A DNA stretch of 64,000 nt from Myxococcales bacterium (GTDB lineage: Bacteria > Myxococcota_A > Polyangia > Polyangiales > Polyangiaceae). The notes under the pieces were generated by a model. That model was given only the letters and a program-made list of their open reading frames with translations. It did not search any database and was not told where the DNA came from. Positions 47,716-56,600 of this stretch are shown piece after piece. Position 1 is the stretch's first letter. Every line of letters starts with the position of its first letter. The position numbers were made by a program, and so were the translations under genes. Location of the stretch: positions 39,461-103,460 of the forward strand of contig CAHJWM010000016.1 of the NCBI GenBank assembly GCA_903642325.1, given 5' to 3'.

Positions 47716-49035
47716 TTAGCGCGAAATCCGCTCGAGAACCACGCGCCTGGCGGTGGGCTCGGCCGCGGAAATCTCGAACGCCGAAATCACGCGCGCGGCT
47801 TCGCTTTCGACCAATCCCTTGCTTCGCGCGTGCATCACGGCGATGGGCTGCCCGCGCCGGACGTGGTCCCCGCGCTGCGCGCAGAGCTCGATGCCCGCGC
47901 TGGGGTCGACCGCCTGATCGGCGCGGGTGCGACCCGCGCCCAGTGCGACGCAGGCGAGCCCGAGCGCATATGGATCGCAGGCGCGGATGAAACCGGCGCG
48001 CGGGGCCAACACGCGGAGCTTGGCTTTGGCGCTCGGCAGGCGCTCTGGGTTCTCGACCATGCGCGTGTCCCCGCCGTGGGCTTTCACCATGCGTGTGAAG
48101 CGTTCGAAGGCCGAGCCGTCCGAAAGGGCGCGCTCGCAGCGAATGCGCGCGGCCGGCAGCGTTCGCTCGGCGCCCGCCAGCACGAGCATCTCTGCGCCGA
48201 GGGTCAGGGTCAGCTCGCGCGTATCCGCGGGACCCGTGCCCCTCAGTACCTCGATCGCTTCCCGCGTTTCGAGCGCGTTGCCGATGGTCCTCCCGATCGG
48301 CGCTGACATGTCCGTGAGCAGCGCGATGACGCGCTTTCCTGCGCGGTGGCCGACGCGCACCAACGCCCGCGCCAACGCCCGCGCCGACTTCACGTCCTTC
48401 ATGAAGGCGCCGCGCCCCACTTTGACGTCCAAGACCAAGCCATCGATGCCTTCTGCTAGTTTTTTCGACAAGATGCTGGCGACGATCAGCGGAATGCACT
48501 CCACGGTCGCGGTCACGTCGCGCAGGGCGTACATGCGGCGATCGGCGGGTGCGAGCTCCCGGCTTTGACCAATCATCGAGACGCCCACTTCACGCACGAC
48601 GCGCTCGAATCTCTTTGCGTCGAGCTCTACACGGTAGCCGGCGATGGCTTCCAATTTATCCAGGGTCCCGCCGGTATGGCCGAGCCCCCGCCCCGAAATC
48701 ATGGGCACGGCCACGCCGCACGCGGCGACCATCGGTGCCAAGCACAGGCTGATCTTGTCGCCGACCCCGCCGGTGGAGTGCTTGTCCACCTTGACCGCCG
48801 TGATAGAGGCGAGCTTCAGCACTTTTCCCGAGTGCAACATGGCTTGGGTGAGGGCCACCGTTTCGCCGTCATTCAGCCCGCGCAAGTAGGCCGCCATCAG
48901 CCACGCGCTCATCTGATAGTCGGTCACCGCGCCCGCGGTGAAATGCCGAATGAGGTTCGCGATGTCCGCGGCAGAATGCGCGTGTCCATCACGCTTACTT
49001 CGGATCAGCTCGACTGCATTGAATGAGCCTTTCAT
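47716..49035 (-). CDS. deoA: Thymidine (pyrimidine-nucleoside) phosphorylase
   Basis: A 439-residue enzyme with the glycosyltransferase-3-family motif KHSTGGVGDK (about 83-92), ISGRGLGHTGGTLDKLE, and a C-terminal PYNP domain containing GAGRTRADQAVDPSAGIEL. It splits thymidine or uridine with phosphate to the base and deoxyribose or ribose 1-phosphate. Whether it is DeoA or the broader Pdp type cannot be told from the sequence. It is the first gene of the minus-strand glycan run and lies 32 bp from the divergent WYL regulator. Confidence 0.95.
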   Translation of the reverse strand: MKGSFNAVELIRSKRDGHAHSAADIANLIRHFTAGAVTDYQMSAWLMAAYLRGLNDGETVALTQAMLHSGKVLKLASITAVKVDKHSTGGVGDKISLCLAPMVAACGVAVPMISGRGLGHTGGTLDKLEAIAGYRVELDAKRFERVVREVGVSMIGQSRELAPADRRMYALRDVTATVECIPLIVASILSKKLAEGIDGLVLDVKVGRGAFMKDVKSARALARALVRVGHRAGKRVIALLTDMSAPIGRTIGNALETREAIEVLRGTGPADTRELTLTLGAEMLVLAGAERTLPAARIRCERALSDGSAFERFTRMVKAHGGDTRMVENPERLPSAKAKLRVLAPRAGFIRACDPYALGLACVALGAGRTRADQAVDPSAGIELCAQRGDHVRRGQPIAVMHARSKGLVESEAARVISAFEISAAEPTARRVVLERISR

Positions 49036-49067
49036 GAGCGAGCGGAGCGTACTACTTTACGAGTCCC

Positions 49068-50132
49068 GTGGAACGCGCGCTCGGTAGGCCCAAGGGCAAG
49101 TTCACTCAGCATCGGCGGCTCGACCGCTTGCGCGAGATCCTCGAAAAGCACCCGCGCGGGATCTCGCTTTACGACCTCGCCGAAGCGCTGTCGGTCACGG
49201 TGCGCTCCATGCGCCGCTACCTGAAAGAAATCGAGCGGGAATACGATCTCGAAAGCGTGCCTTCGCGTGGCGGCGGCGCGTTGCTTTGGAAGGTCCGCTC
49301 TGGCGAGATGCCGCGCAAAGTGGAGCTTCGTCGCACGCAGGCCTATGCGCTATTGGCCGCGCGCCGGCTGTTCGAACCGATGCGCGGCTCCGCGCTGTTC
49401 GAGGAAATCGACCTGGCCGTCGGAAAGCTACTGGCCTTTGCCCAACGGCCCGGGCGCGGCCCTAACGCGGGCCTCGCCGACGCTCGACTCGAAGAGCGCT
49501 TCTTGTACCTGCCTCACACGCCCAAAAATTACGCCGAAAAAACCGAGGAATTGGACGACTTATTCCAGGCTGTTTCTGACCTCCGGCCGCTCAAGCTCTC
49601 GTACAAAAGCGCGCTCAAGGCCGAAGAAGAGCGGTTTACGATCCACCCCTATGCCCTGGTCATGCACCGCGACTCGATCTACTGCGTCGCGCTGCACGTC
49701 GCCAAGGCGGAGATCCGCACTTTCGTGCTCGACCGCATGCGCGACACCGAGTGCGCGACGACCGAGCGCTTCGATCTGCCTGCGGATTTTCAAATCGAGG
49801 CTTATTTTCAAGGCGAATTCGGGATCTGGAAGGACGCCAAGCCCCACAAAGTAGTGATCGATTTCGACGCCAAGGCCGCCGAATACGTGCGCATGCGCAA
49901 GGTACATGCATCGCAAAGGCTGGCCTCGATCGCGAACAACGGCGTCCGACTCAGCATGACCGTGGGCAACCTGAATCAGGTCGTCTCGTGGGTGCTGGAG
50001 TGGGGCGCGCGGGCCAAGGTCGTGGAGCCGGAAGAGCTCGCCGATCGCGTGCGTCAAGAACTGGAGGGCGCGCTCGCGCTGTATGCGGACGCTGAGGCCG
50101 TCAAGCGCGCCAAGAAGCCGGGCAAGCGCTAA
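49068..50132 (+). CDS. WYL-domain transcriptional regulator (HTH + WYL + WCX)
   Basis: A 354-residue protein. The N-terminal helix-turn-helix (about 15-70) contains ISLYDLAEALSVTVRSMRRYL. The WYL domain (about 150-235) has PLKLSYKS, a conserved FTIHPYALVMHRDSIYCVAL and TFVLDRM, and the WCX-type C-terminus has VVSWVLEWGARAKVV. WYL proteins bind nucleic acid or nucleotide ligands and often act as repressors. It starts with GTG at 49068, only 32 bp from the divergent thymidine phosphorylase gene, which it may control. Confidence 0.9.
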   Translation: MERALGRPKGKFTQHRRLDRLREILEKHPRGISLYDLAEALSVTVRSMRRYLKEIEREYDLESVPSRGGGALLWKVRSGEMPRKVELRRTQAYALLAARRLFEPMRGSALFEEIDLAVGKLLAFAQRPGRGPNAGLADARLEERFLYLPHTPKNYAEKTEELDDLFQAVSDLRPLKLSYKSALKAEEERFTIHPYALVMHRDSIYCVALHVAKAEIRTFVLDRMRDTECATTERFDLPADFQIEAYFQGEFGIWKDAKPHKVVIDFDAKAAEYVRMRKVHASQRLASIANNGVRLSMTVGNLNQVVSWVLEWGARAKVVEPEELADRVRQELEGALALYADAEAVKRAKKPGKR

Positions 50133-50248
50133 GGGGCCATGGCCGAAGTCGGCGCGCAACCGCCATTCTACGAACAAAAGGCCGTCAGATCGGCTCGGCG
50201 CCCTAAATCGGCAGGCGGCCCACGATTGACCACTAGGCGCGCGCCAAA

Positions 50249-50263
50249 TTCGTAGTATACGAA
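50249..50263. promoter_or_regulatory. Inverted repeat TTCGTA-N3-TACGAA upstream of the cold-shock gene
   Basis: A perfect 6-bp inverted repeat with a 3-bp spacer lies 62 bp before the ATG. TAGTAT inside it could be a -10 box, and TTGACC at 50226-50231 could be a -35 box, but the 21-bp spacing is longer than optimal. It may be an operator over the promoter. Confidence 0.4.
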
Positions 50264-50324
50264 CCGTCCACTTCGAAACGATCTCCGTTTCGGTGAATAG
50301 ACGCTGCGTCGTATGGTGAATTGA

Positions 50325-50522
50325 ATGGCTGAAGGCAAAATTAAGAAGTTGACTGACAAAGGTTTCGGTTTCATCGAGACCGCAAATGGGGAAGATTTGT
50401 TTTTCCACATGTCTGCGGTCGAAGGTGTCCGTTTCGAAGACCTTCAGCAGGGGCAGGCCGTGTCGTTCACCAAGGGCCAAGGCCCGAAGGGTCCGCGCGC
50501 CGAAAACGTCAAGCTCGGCTGA
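50325..50522 (+). CDS. Cold-shock domain protein (CspA family)
   Basis: A 65-residue protein that is one cold-shock domain. RNP1 is KGFGFIE (about 12-18) and RNP2 is LFFHMSAV (about 25-32). It binds single-stranded RNA or DNA and acts as an RNA chaperone. The leader from the likely promoter is about 60 bases, shorter than the long thermosensor leaders of some csp genes. A strong terminator follows 30 bp after the stop. Confidence 0.95.
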   Translation: MAEGKIKKLTDKGFGFIETANGEDLFFHMSAVEGVRFEDLQQGQAVSFTKGQGPKGPRAENVKLG

Positions 50523-50552
50523 GCTGGCTCGGCGGCGTGAGCCGCCACGTAC

Positions 50553-50588
50553 AAACGGGAACTTTTGCTCACGCGAAGGTTCCCGTTT
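50553..50588 (+). terminator. Rho-independent terminator after the cold-shock gene
   Basis: AAACGGGAAC and GTTCCCGTTT form a perfect 10-bp stem around a 16-base loop, with the stem's own TTT and a CGCTTTTG tail after it. The A-run on the other side means that it may also serve the convergent lytic transglycosylase gene. A second small GGCGGC-GTGA-GCCGCC hairpin lies just upstream at 50531-50546. Confidence 0.85.
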
Positions 50589-50634
50589 CGCTTTTGTCGC
50601 GGCGACCGGGCGGCGGAAAGATCAGTCGGCGGGC

Positions 50635-51276
50635 TCAGAGGGCGGCTTGCTTGCGGTACTGACGGTAATTGCCGAGCACTTTAACGACGTACTCCTGGGT
50701 CTCTTGATAAGGCGGAATACCGCCGAAGCGCATCACCGCGTTCTCACCGGCATTGTAAGCCGCAATCGTCAGCTCGATGTCCCCGTTGAACAGGTTGGCA
50801 AGAACGCGCAGGTAACGAACGCCGCCGAATATGTTCTGGCGCGGATCGAACGAGTCGCTGACCATCATTCGCTCGGCCGTCTCCGGGACCAGCTGCATCA
50901 AACCGCGAGCATTGGCCGGTGACACGGCACGTGGATCGAAATCGCTCTCGACGCGGATCACGGCGCGCACCAGCTCCTCGGGAATTTGATAGAGCGTCGC
51001 GGCTTGGCGGATGTACTCGTCGTAGCGGCTGAAACGCTCGGGTGAGTCATCGCTCGGCATGAACACCGGCGCCCTGCGTTCAGCCGCCACCAACTTCGAG
51101 CCGTGCGACGGCGTGCTGGTGAAGCTGATGACCCCGTCTGCCCCGACCTGCTTGTAGATGTCAGCCCGACCCGTGCCCGCAAACAGCGCGACCGCGAGAC
51201 CGCCGATGCCCGCCAACCACAGGCGAGACCACCGGGATGGGAGCAGCGGAGGCGACGGCTCGAGTTCTGGTTTCAT
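50635..51276 (-). CDS. Lytic transglycosylase, DUF4124 plus SLT domain
   Basis: A 213-residue exported protein. A signal anchor (about 15-38, LWLAGIGGLAVALFAGTGRA) is followed by a short DUF4124-like segment (ADIYKQVGADGVISFTSTP) and an SLT domain (about 88-205). The SLT domain has the catalytic Glu in IRVESDFDP, GLMQLVPETA and IAAYNAGENAV. It cleaves peptidoglycan in the periplasm. It stands alone, convergent with the cold-shock gene. Confidence 0.92.
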   Translation of the reverse strand: MKPELEPSPPLLPSRWSRLWLAGIGGLAVALFAGTGRADIYKQVGADGVISFTSTPSHGSKLVAAERRAPVFMPSDDSPERFSRYDEYIRQAATLYQIPEELVRAVIRVESDFDPRAVSPANARGLMQLVPETAERMMVSDSFDPRQNIFGGVRYLRVLANLFNGDIELTIAAYNAGENAVMRFGGIPPYQETQEYVVKVLGNYRQYRKQAAL

Positions 51277-51363
51277 GCGCGAACGACCATGATAGCCCTA
51301 CTTTGGCCCAGAGAGTCGAGCAAACGCGCAGAGGGCGGGGCGCATTCCCCGGCCTGCCTAGCG

Positions 51364-53352
51364 TCAGTCGTCTCCGGTGAGGTAGGTGTAGCTGCGCAGG
51401 GACTCTTCGTAATGCTGCATGAGCGTGCGCATTTGCTCGAAGCTCAGACGCCCGGCGCTGACGGCGCGCTCGGCCTGGACCCGCACGGCGTCCACCATGT
51501 TCTCCGGAACGTATTCTACGTAACGGAGCACGTCCGTGACGCTGTCGCCCTTGATCACATGACGAATATTGTAACCCTCTTCGCCGAGCGCCACGTGTAC
51601 CGCGTGCGTATCGCCGAACAGGTTGTGTAAATCGCCCAGAATCTCTTGGTACGCGCCGTTCAGGAACATGCCCAAATAATAGGGCTCGTTTTCGCGAAAG
51701 CGGTGCAGATCCAGGGAGCCCTTCACGTCCTCCACGTCGATGAAGTGATCGATGATGCCGTCGCTATCACACGTCAGGTCCGCAAGCTTGGCCGGCACCG
51801 TCGGCTCTTGCTCCAACCGATGAATGGGCATGATCGGGAACAAGTGATCGATGGCCCAGATATCGGGCGCCGATTGGAAGAGGGAAAAGTTGCAGTAGTA
51901 GATCGCAGACATGTTCTGCTCGAGGTGCTGGAGCTCCTCCGGCACGAAGCGCAGCCGGCGCAAGGTGTGGTGAATTTTTTCGCAGCAGTTCCAATACAAG
52001 CGCTCCACTTGCGCGCGCTCGCGGAGCCCGAGGTAGCCGAACTTGAAAAGGCTCTGAGCTTCTTCCTTGGCTTGGCTCGCGTCGTGGTAGCTCTCCTGCA
52101 CGTTCTTCGGCTGGATGCCGCGGTAAGTATCGAATAGCTCTTTCAACAACCGATGCGCTTCTGGCTTCGGCTCGAGTGGCTCGCCGAAGCGCACTTCGTT
52201 CGCGCCTACTACCTCGAACACCAATACGGAGTGGTGCGCGGCGATGGCCCGCCCGCTTTCGCTCACGATCGTCGGCACGGGGATTTCTGCTTTGGCGCAC
52301 GCGGCTTGCACGTGGGCGACCACATCCGCTGCGTACTCTTCGAGCTGATAGTTCTTAGAGGCGTGAAAGTCGGTCTTGGAGCCGTCGTAGTCGACCGCGA
52401 GCCCTCCGCCGACGTCGATGTAGCCCATCTTGCAGCCTAGCTTTGCCAGCTCGACGTAGATGTTGGAAGCCTCCTGCATCGCATTTTTGATGGGAATGAT
52501 GCTCGAAATCTGACTACCGATGTGGAAATGGAGGAGCTGCAAGCAATCGAGCATCTTCAGCTCGCCCAAGCGATCCACGACCTCGATGATCTCCGAAGTG
52601 GTGAGACCGAATTTGGCGCGATCCCCCGCGGAGTCCTTCCAGCGCCCGACGCCCTTCGTCGTGAGCTTGGCGCGCACGCCGAGCATCGGCCTGATGCCGA
52701 GCTTTTCCGCGGCGCGCACCACGACGTCGAGCTCTTCTAGGCGCTCGAGCACCACAATCACGATCTTGTCGAATTTCTGCGCGACCAGCGCGGTCTCGAT
52801 GTAACTCTGATCCTTGTAACCGTTGCAGATGATGAGCCCGCCCACGTCTTGCATTGCGGCGAGCGTGATTAGAAGCTCCGGCTTGGAGCCCGCCTCGAGT
52901 CCGAAATTCCAAGGACGCCCGCTGTTGACGACCTCCTCCACGAGGTGACGTTGTTGATTGACCTTCACCGGGAAAACGCCGCGGTACACGCCCGCGTACT
53001 CGTACTCGGCGATGGCTTTTTGAAACGCCTCGTTGATGCGCTTGATGCGGTCGCCCACGATGTCGGGGAAGCGAATCAGAAGTGGAAGCTCGAGGCCGCG
53101 TGCTTTCAAGTCTTGAGTCAGCTCGAACAGGTTGATCGTGCGACCGAGATCCGGGTTTGGCGTTACTTCCACGTGGCCGCGCGAGTTCACGGCGAAGTAG
53201 GGCGTGCCCCAGCCTTGAATTTGGTAGCGCTGCGTGCTGCGCTCGGTCGACCATTCGCCCGGACCGTTGTCACTTTGGCCGTTGTCGACGCTGAAACGCC
53301 GGGCAGACTCGGCGTCGGGAGGCAGGGGAGAAAAGCTGACGTGTTGTGCCAT
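51364..53352 (-). CDS. speA: Biosynthetic arginine decarboxylase
   Basis: A 662-residue fold-III PLP enzyme. Lys 130 in GVFPVKVNQQ forms the Schiff base with the cofactor. HFHIGSQ, DVGGGLAVDYDGS and the C-terminal WAIDHLFPIMPIHRL are SpeA signatures. It makes agmatine from arginine for polyamine synthesis. Length matches the family. I chose the ATG at 53352, giving MAQHVSFSPL; the upstream frame is open but has no family-like sequence. Confidence 0.96.
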   Translation of the reverse strand: MAQHVSFSPLPPDAESARRFSVDNGQSDNGPGEWSTERSTQRYQIQGWGTPYFAVNSRGHVEVTPNPDLGRTINLFELTQDLKARGLELPLLIRFPDIVGDRIKRINEAFQKAIAEYEYAGVYRGVFPVKVNQQRHLVEEVVNSGRPWNFGLEAGSKPELLITLAAMQDVGGLIICNGYKDQSYIETALVAQKFDKIVIVVLERLEELDVVVRAAEKLGIRPMLGVRAKLTTKGVGRWKDSAGDRAKFGLTTSEIIEVVDRLGELKMLDCLQLLHFHIGSQISSIIPIKNAMQEASNIYVELAKLGCKMGYIDVGGGLAVDYDGSKTDFHASKNYQLEEYAADVVAHVQAACAKAEIPVPTIVSESGRAIAAHHSVLVFEVVGANEVRFGEPLEPKPEAHRLLKELFDTYRGIQPKNVQESYHDASQAKEEAQSLFKFGYLGLRERAQVERLYWNCCEKIHHTLRRLRFVPEELQHLEQNMSAIYYCNFSLFQSAPDIWAIDHLFPIMPIHRLEQEPTVPAKLADLTCDSDGIIDHFIDVEDVKGSLDLHRFRENEPYYLGMFLNGAYQEILGDLHNLFGDTHAVHVALGEEGYNIRHVIKGDSVTDVLRYVEYVPENMVDAVRVQAERAVSAGRLSFEQMRTLMQHYEESLRSYTYLTGDD

Positions 53353-53521
53353 GTGGGGTTTGTGGCGCGGAATATAGCCGGGAACGCCGGCCCAGGGGAC
53401 GCAAAGTGCGGCGCCAGCGCGACGCGGCGCCGTCACATTCGTCGAGGGCGCGGACACCCGTCGCTCCGCCCTCCGCCGGCGCGCGGCTTTTTGCCTCCCG
53501 ACCGGTCGATGAGCGGCTCGC

Positions 53522-54490
53522 TCAATTCCAAAACACTTTCGGTAAGGCGCCCCGTCTCCAAAGCGCCAAGAAATCCATGGAAAATGCGACGGTGATGTGG
53601 ACGAGAAAGCCAGAGTAGATGCTGCGTGTGCGCATCGCGAGCGAGCCCAATACGACACCCGCAACGATCGCCCCGTGTGCCTCCAAATACGGTTTGCCGT
53701 AGTGGATCATGCAGTAAGGAGCGGCCATCACGAAGATCGCGCCCGCGCCCATCGCCTTCCGCAGCGCGCCCAAGATCCAGCCACGGAAAAAGAGCTCGAG
53801 CGACAAGAACTGCACCCAGTAGATGGCCTCCCAAATGATGAAGTCGAACCAGCTGCGCGAGGCGAGGTGGTAAAACGGATAGTAATTGCCGAAGTCGGGC
53901 TGGGAAGACACGAGCCACATTGCCGGGACCACCGCGGCCAAGCACAAGCCATAGATCCAGAGGTGCTTCGTGAAGCCACGACCGCGGAGCCCCATATCGA
54001 GCAGGCTGTCCTCGGGGAAGAGTAGTTTCCAAAGGGGGAAGGGGATCAGCACGTAGCCGATGATGCGTGCCGCGACCCACCAGCAATAACTGTAATACTC
54101 ATCGTACCTGGCCAAGTGGATGCGGGGATGGCCGTGCGCCTCGAGCTCGGCGAGCCAGGGTCGAAACCAATTGTCGTAAAAGCCACGCCCGCCGTAGTAC
54201 TCCTGCAGCGTTAGCATGAGTGCGACGATGACCAGGCACGCCGCCGGCCTTCGGTAGTCGAGCCCGCTACGCGCTCGCGCAGCGTCCGCCTCCGCGTCCA
54301 GCGCACGCCAGGTATCGCGGAAAAACAACCAGATCACCGGCGCGATGGCGGCCACGATCGGCAGCGGAATCAAGGCCTTGATCGGCGGATAACCGAGGAA
54401 TGAGTCGAACCACGAAAGCGGCGCGATGTGCGCGGTCGGCAGATGCACGGTCGGCGCCAAGATCTGCCGAAGTACGGGAGTCGGCAGCAT
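53522..54490 (-). CDS. CPBP-family (CAAX-type) intramembrane protein with altered first motif
   Basis: A 322-residue polytopic protein with about eight helices. The CPBP motif 1 region reads LELFFRGW where EExxxR is usual, so the first Glu is replaced by Leu while the second Glu and the Arg remain. Motif 2 is in APYCMIHYGKPYLE and motif 3 in FLVHITVAFSMD. These proteins are proposed Glu-type intramembrane proteases. Loss of one of the paired glutamates may reduce or change activity. It lies 5 bp after gltX. Confidence 0.85.
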   Translation of the reverse strand: MLPTPVLRQILAPTVHLPTAHIAPLSWFDSFLGYPPIKALIPLPIVAAIAPVIWLFFRDTWRALDAEADAARARSGLDYRRPAACLVIVALMLTLQEYYGGRGFYDNWFRPWLAELEAHGHPRIHLARYDEYYSYCWWVAARIIGYVLIPFPLWKLLFPEDSLLDMGLRGRGFTKHLWIYGLCLAAVVPAMWLVSSQPDFGNYYPFYHLASRSWFDFIIWEAIYWVQFLSLELFFRGWILGALRKAMGAGAIFVMAAPYCMIHYGKPYLEAHGAIVAGVVLGSLAMRTRSIYSGFLVHITVAFSMDFLALWRRGALPKVFWN

Positions 54491-54495
54491 CGTGG

Positions 54496-55932
54496 TCAGC
54501 CGCCCTGGGCGATCTCGGAAGCGTGCGCTAGGCGGGACAAGCTGCGGGGCTTGCCCAGGACCGTCATCACTTCGAATAGCGGTGGGCTCGCGCTACGACC
54601 GGTGAGGGCGACGCGCGCAGGTTGAGCCACGTCCTTCATCGTCAGCCCCGCGCCTTCGACCCAAGCTTTTAGGGCGGCCTCGAGCGGTTCCGGCTGCCAA
54701 GTGCTGACGCTTTCGAACAACGTACGCAGCCCCTGCAAATGTGGGGCAGCCGCCGGCGTGAGGAATTTTTGGCGCGCCTTTTCGTCGAGCTCGGGCGGCT
54801 CCCGGAAGTAGAAGTCGAGGTCGTGCGCGGCGTCGACCAACGTGCGCGCTCGCTCGCGCACGCCGGGAATGGCGCGCAGCAGCAGCGCGTCGTCAGGGTT
54901 CTCGATTCCGCGCAGTGCGAGAAACGGCTTCACCCAGGCGGCGTAGTCAGCGAGCGACGTGAGCGACGGTTGTTTGAGTTGTTCGAAGGCCACATCGGCG
55001 AACTTCTTGTCGTCGAACTTACCGTCCCCCTTGTTCACGTGATCCCAGGAAAACAGCTCAATCAGCTGCTCACGACTGAAGATCTCTTGATCGCCGGAGG
55101 ACCAGCCGAAGCGAACCAGGTAGTTCAACACGCCCATGGGTGTGAAGCCCTTGTCCCGATATTCCTTCACGCTGACCGAGCCGTTGCGCTTGCTCAATTT
55201 CTCGCCCTTGGCGGAGAGCATCATGGGCAAATGCGCGAACTCCGGCGGCTGCCAACCAAATGCTTCGTATAATAAAATCTGCTGCGGGGTGTTGCCGATG
55301 TGGTCGCGCCCGCGCGCCACCAGGGTGATCTCCATCAAGTGATCGTCGATGGTTGCGGCCAGGTTGTAGAGCGGATAGCCATCCGTCCGCATGAGCACGA
55401 AATCCTGCTGCGCGGAGTTCGGGGTACTGATATGCCCGAAGACGCGGTCGTTGAAGTCCGTGCTTCCGGACGTCGGCGATCGAAATCGCACCACGAAAGG
55501 CAGGTCCGGCTCGTCCGTGCGATTCCGACAGGTGCCGGGGTACACGAAATTCGCCTTTGGGTTCGCCGCCTTCAGCGCTTCGCGCTGCGCATCGAGCTCC
55601 TCTTTCGTGCAGTAGCAGCGGTAGGCCTTACGCTCGCGGATCAGCTGTGTGGTGTGCTCGCGGTACACTGCCTTCCGCTCGCTTTGAAAGTAAGGCGCAA
55701 ACTGCCCCCCAACCTCTGGACCCTCGTCCCACTCCAGACCCAACCACTTCAGGTCGTCGAGTACGGCGCGGACGCTGTCGATGCTCGAGCGCTCTTGATC
55801 CGTATCTTCCACGCGCAGCACGAATTTCCCGCCCTGGCTTTTGCACCACAGCCAAGTAAACAGGGTAGAACGGACGTTCCCGATATGCAGGTAGCCGCTT
55901 GGCGAGGGCGCGAAGCGCATACGCAGAGTCAT
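54496..55932 (-). CDS. gltX: Glutamyl-tRNA synthetase
   Basis: A 478-residue class I synthetase. The first signature is HIGN (16-19) in PSPSGYLHIGNVRSTLF and the second is KLSKR in KGEKLSKRNGS. CYCTKEEL and the RGRDHIGNTPQQILLYEA block are also typical. It charges tRNA(Glu), and in organisms lacking GlnRS also tRNA(Gln). The CPBP-family gene follows in the same direction after 5 bp. Confidence 0.96.
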   Translation of the reverse strand: MTLRMRFAPSPSGYLHIGNVRSTLFTWLWCKSQGGKFVLRVEDTDQERSSIDSVRAVLDDLKWLGLEWDEGPEVGGQFAPYFQSERKAVYREHTTQLIRERKAYRCYCTKEELDAQREALKAANPKANFVYPGTCRNRTDEPDLPFVVRFRSPTSGSTDFNDRVFGHISTPNSAQQDFVLMRTDGYPLYNLAATIDDHLMEITLVARGRDHIGNTPQQILLYEAFGWQPPEFAHLPMMLSAKGEKLSKRNGSVSVKEYRDKGFTPMGVLNYLVRFGWSSGDQEIFSREQLIELFSWDHVNKGDGKFDDKKFADVAFEQLKQPSLTSLADYAAWVKPFLALRGIENPDDALLLRAIPGVRERARTLVDAAHDLDFYFREPPELDEKARQKFLTPAAAPHLQGLRTLFESVSTWQPEPLEAALKAWVEGAGLTMKDVAQPARVALTGRSASPPLFEVMTVLGKPRSLSRLAHASEIAQGG

Positions 55933-56080
55933 GGCCGCGCGGTAGCACGCAGGGGCAAGCGCGTCATGGGCGAGGAGCGGCCGGCTTTAGGGCCGAACGG
56001 CGCTTGTAGTTGCCAGACCGCCGCGCGCTTGCTAGAAACCGCGCCCTTCGTGTGGCCCTTCTTGGGCCGGAGCCGAAATC

Positions 56081-56527
56081 ATGAAAAAGACGCCCGCCAG
56101 CCTAGTTAAAGAGCGCTTCGAGTCGAAGGAAAAGCTCGTTTCCGCCGTGCAAGAGCTCGCCACCGCAGACTTGTGGTTGGATCGCGTGAGCTCGGGCAAA
56201 GGCTTGGGGCGAGTTTCGAACGCCAAGCTCTCTCGCCTGCACGAAACGCTGAGCGACGCCAAGCAGCGCTTTGGCAGCCGAGAAAAACTGGTCGCCTCGA
56301 TCGTCGAGCTCAAGAAGCGCAACGCGGACAAGGGCTTCGCGTCCAAGCTCGCGGCCTACCCGCTGCCGCAACTGCTCGACCTGCATGCGTCCGCCACGCG
56401 CGCCAGCAAGCGCGCCGAAGCCAATGCCAAGGCGGCGCCGGCGCCGGCTAAAGTAGCGAAGCCCAAAGCTGAAAAGCCCAAGGCGGCCAAAGTGACTGCA
56501 AAAGCCAAGCCCTCCGCGAAGGCCTGA
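56081..56527 (+). CDS. Small duplicated-domain protein with histone H1-like Lys/Ala/Pro tail
   Basis: A 148-residue protein. Residues 10-60 and 61-107 are a tandem duplication: both begin K-[EQ]-R-F-x-S-[KR]-E-K-L-V, continue with a V/I-x-E-L helix and end in an L-x-x-L-H box. The tail (108-148) is almost entirely Lys, Ala and Pro, like the C-terminal domains of histone H1 and bacterial H1-like proteins, so nucleic-acid binding is likely. No known family recognised. It is a single gene, divergent from gltX. Confidence 0.75.
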   Translation: MKKTPASLVKERFESKEKLVSAVQELATADLWLDRVSSGKGLGRVSNAKLSRLHETLSDAKQRFGSREKLVASIVELKKRNADKGFASKLAAYPLPQLLDLHASATRASKRAEANAKAAPAPAKVAKPKAEKPKAAKVTAKAKPSAKA

Positions 56528-56600
56528 GCGGCGCGGAGCACGGCGGGCGGCGCCCCGAAATCTCAGCGCCTTGGCGCGGCCCGCGTCAGCGCGCCCCCCG

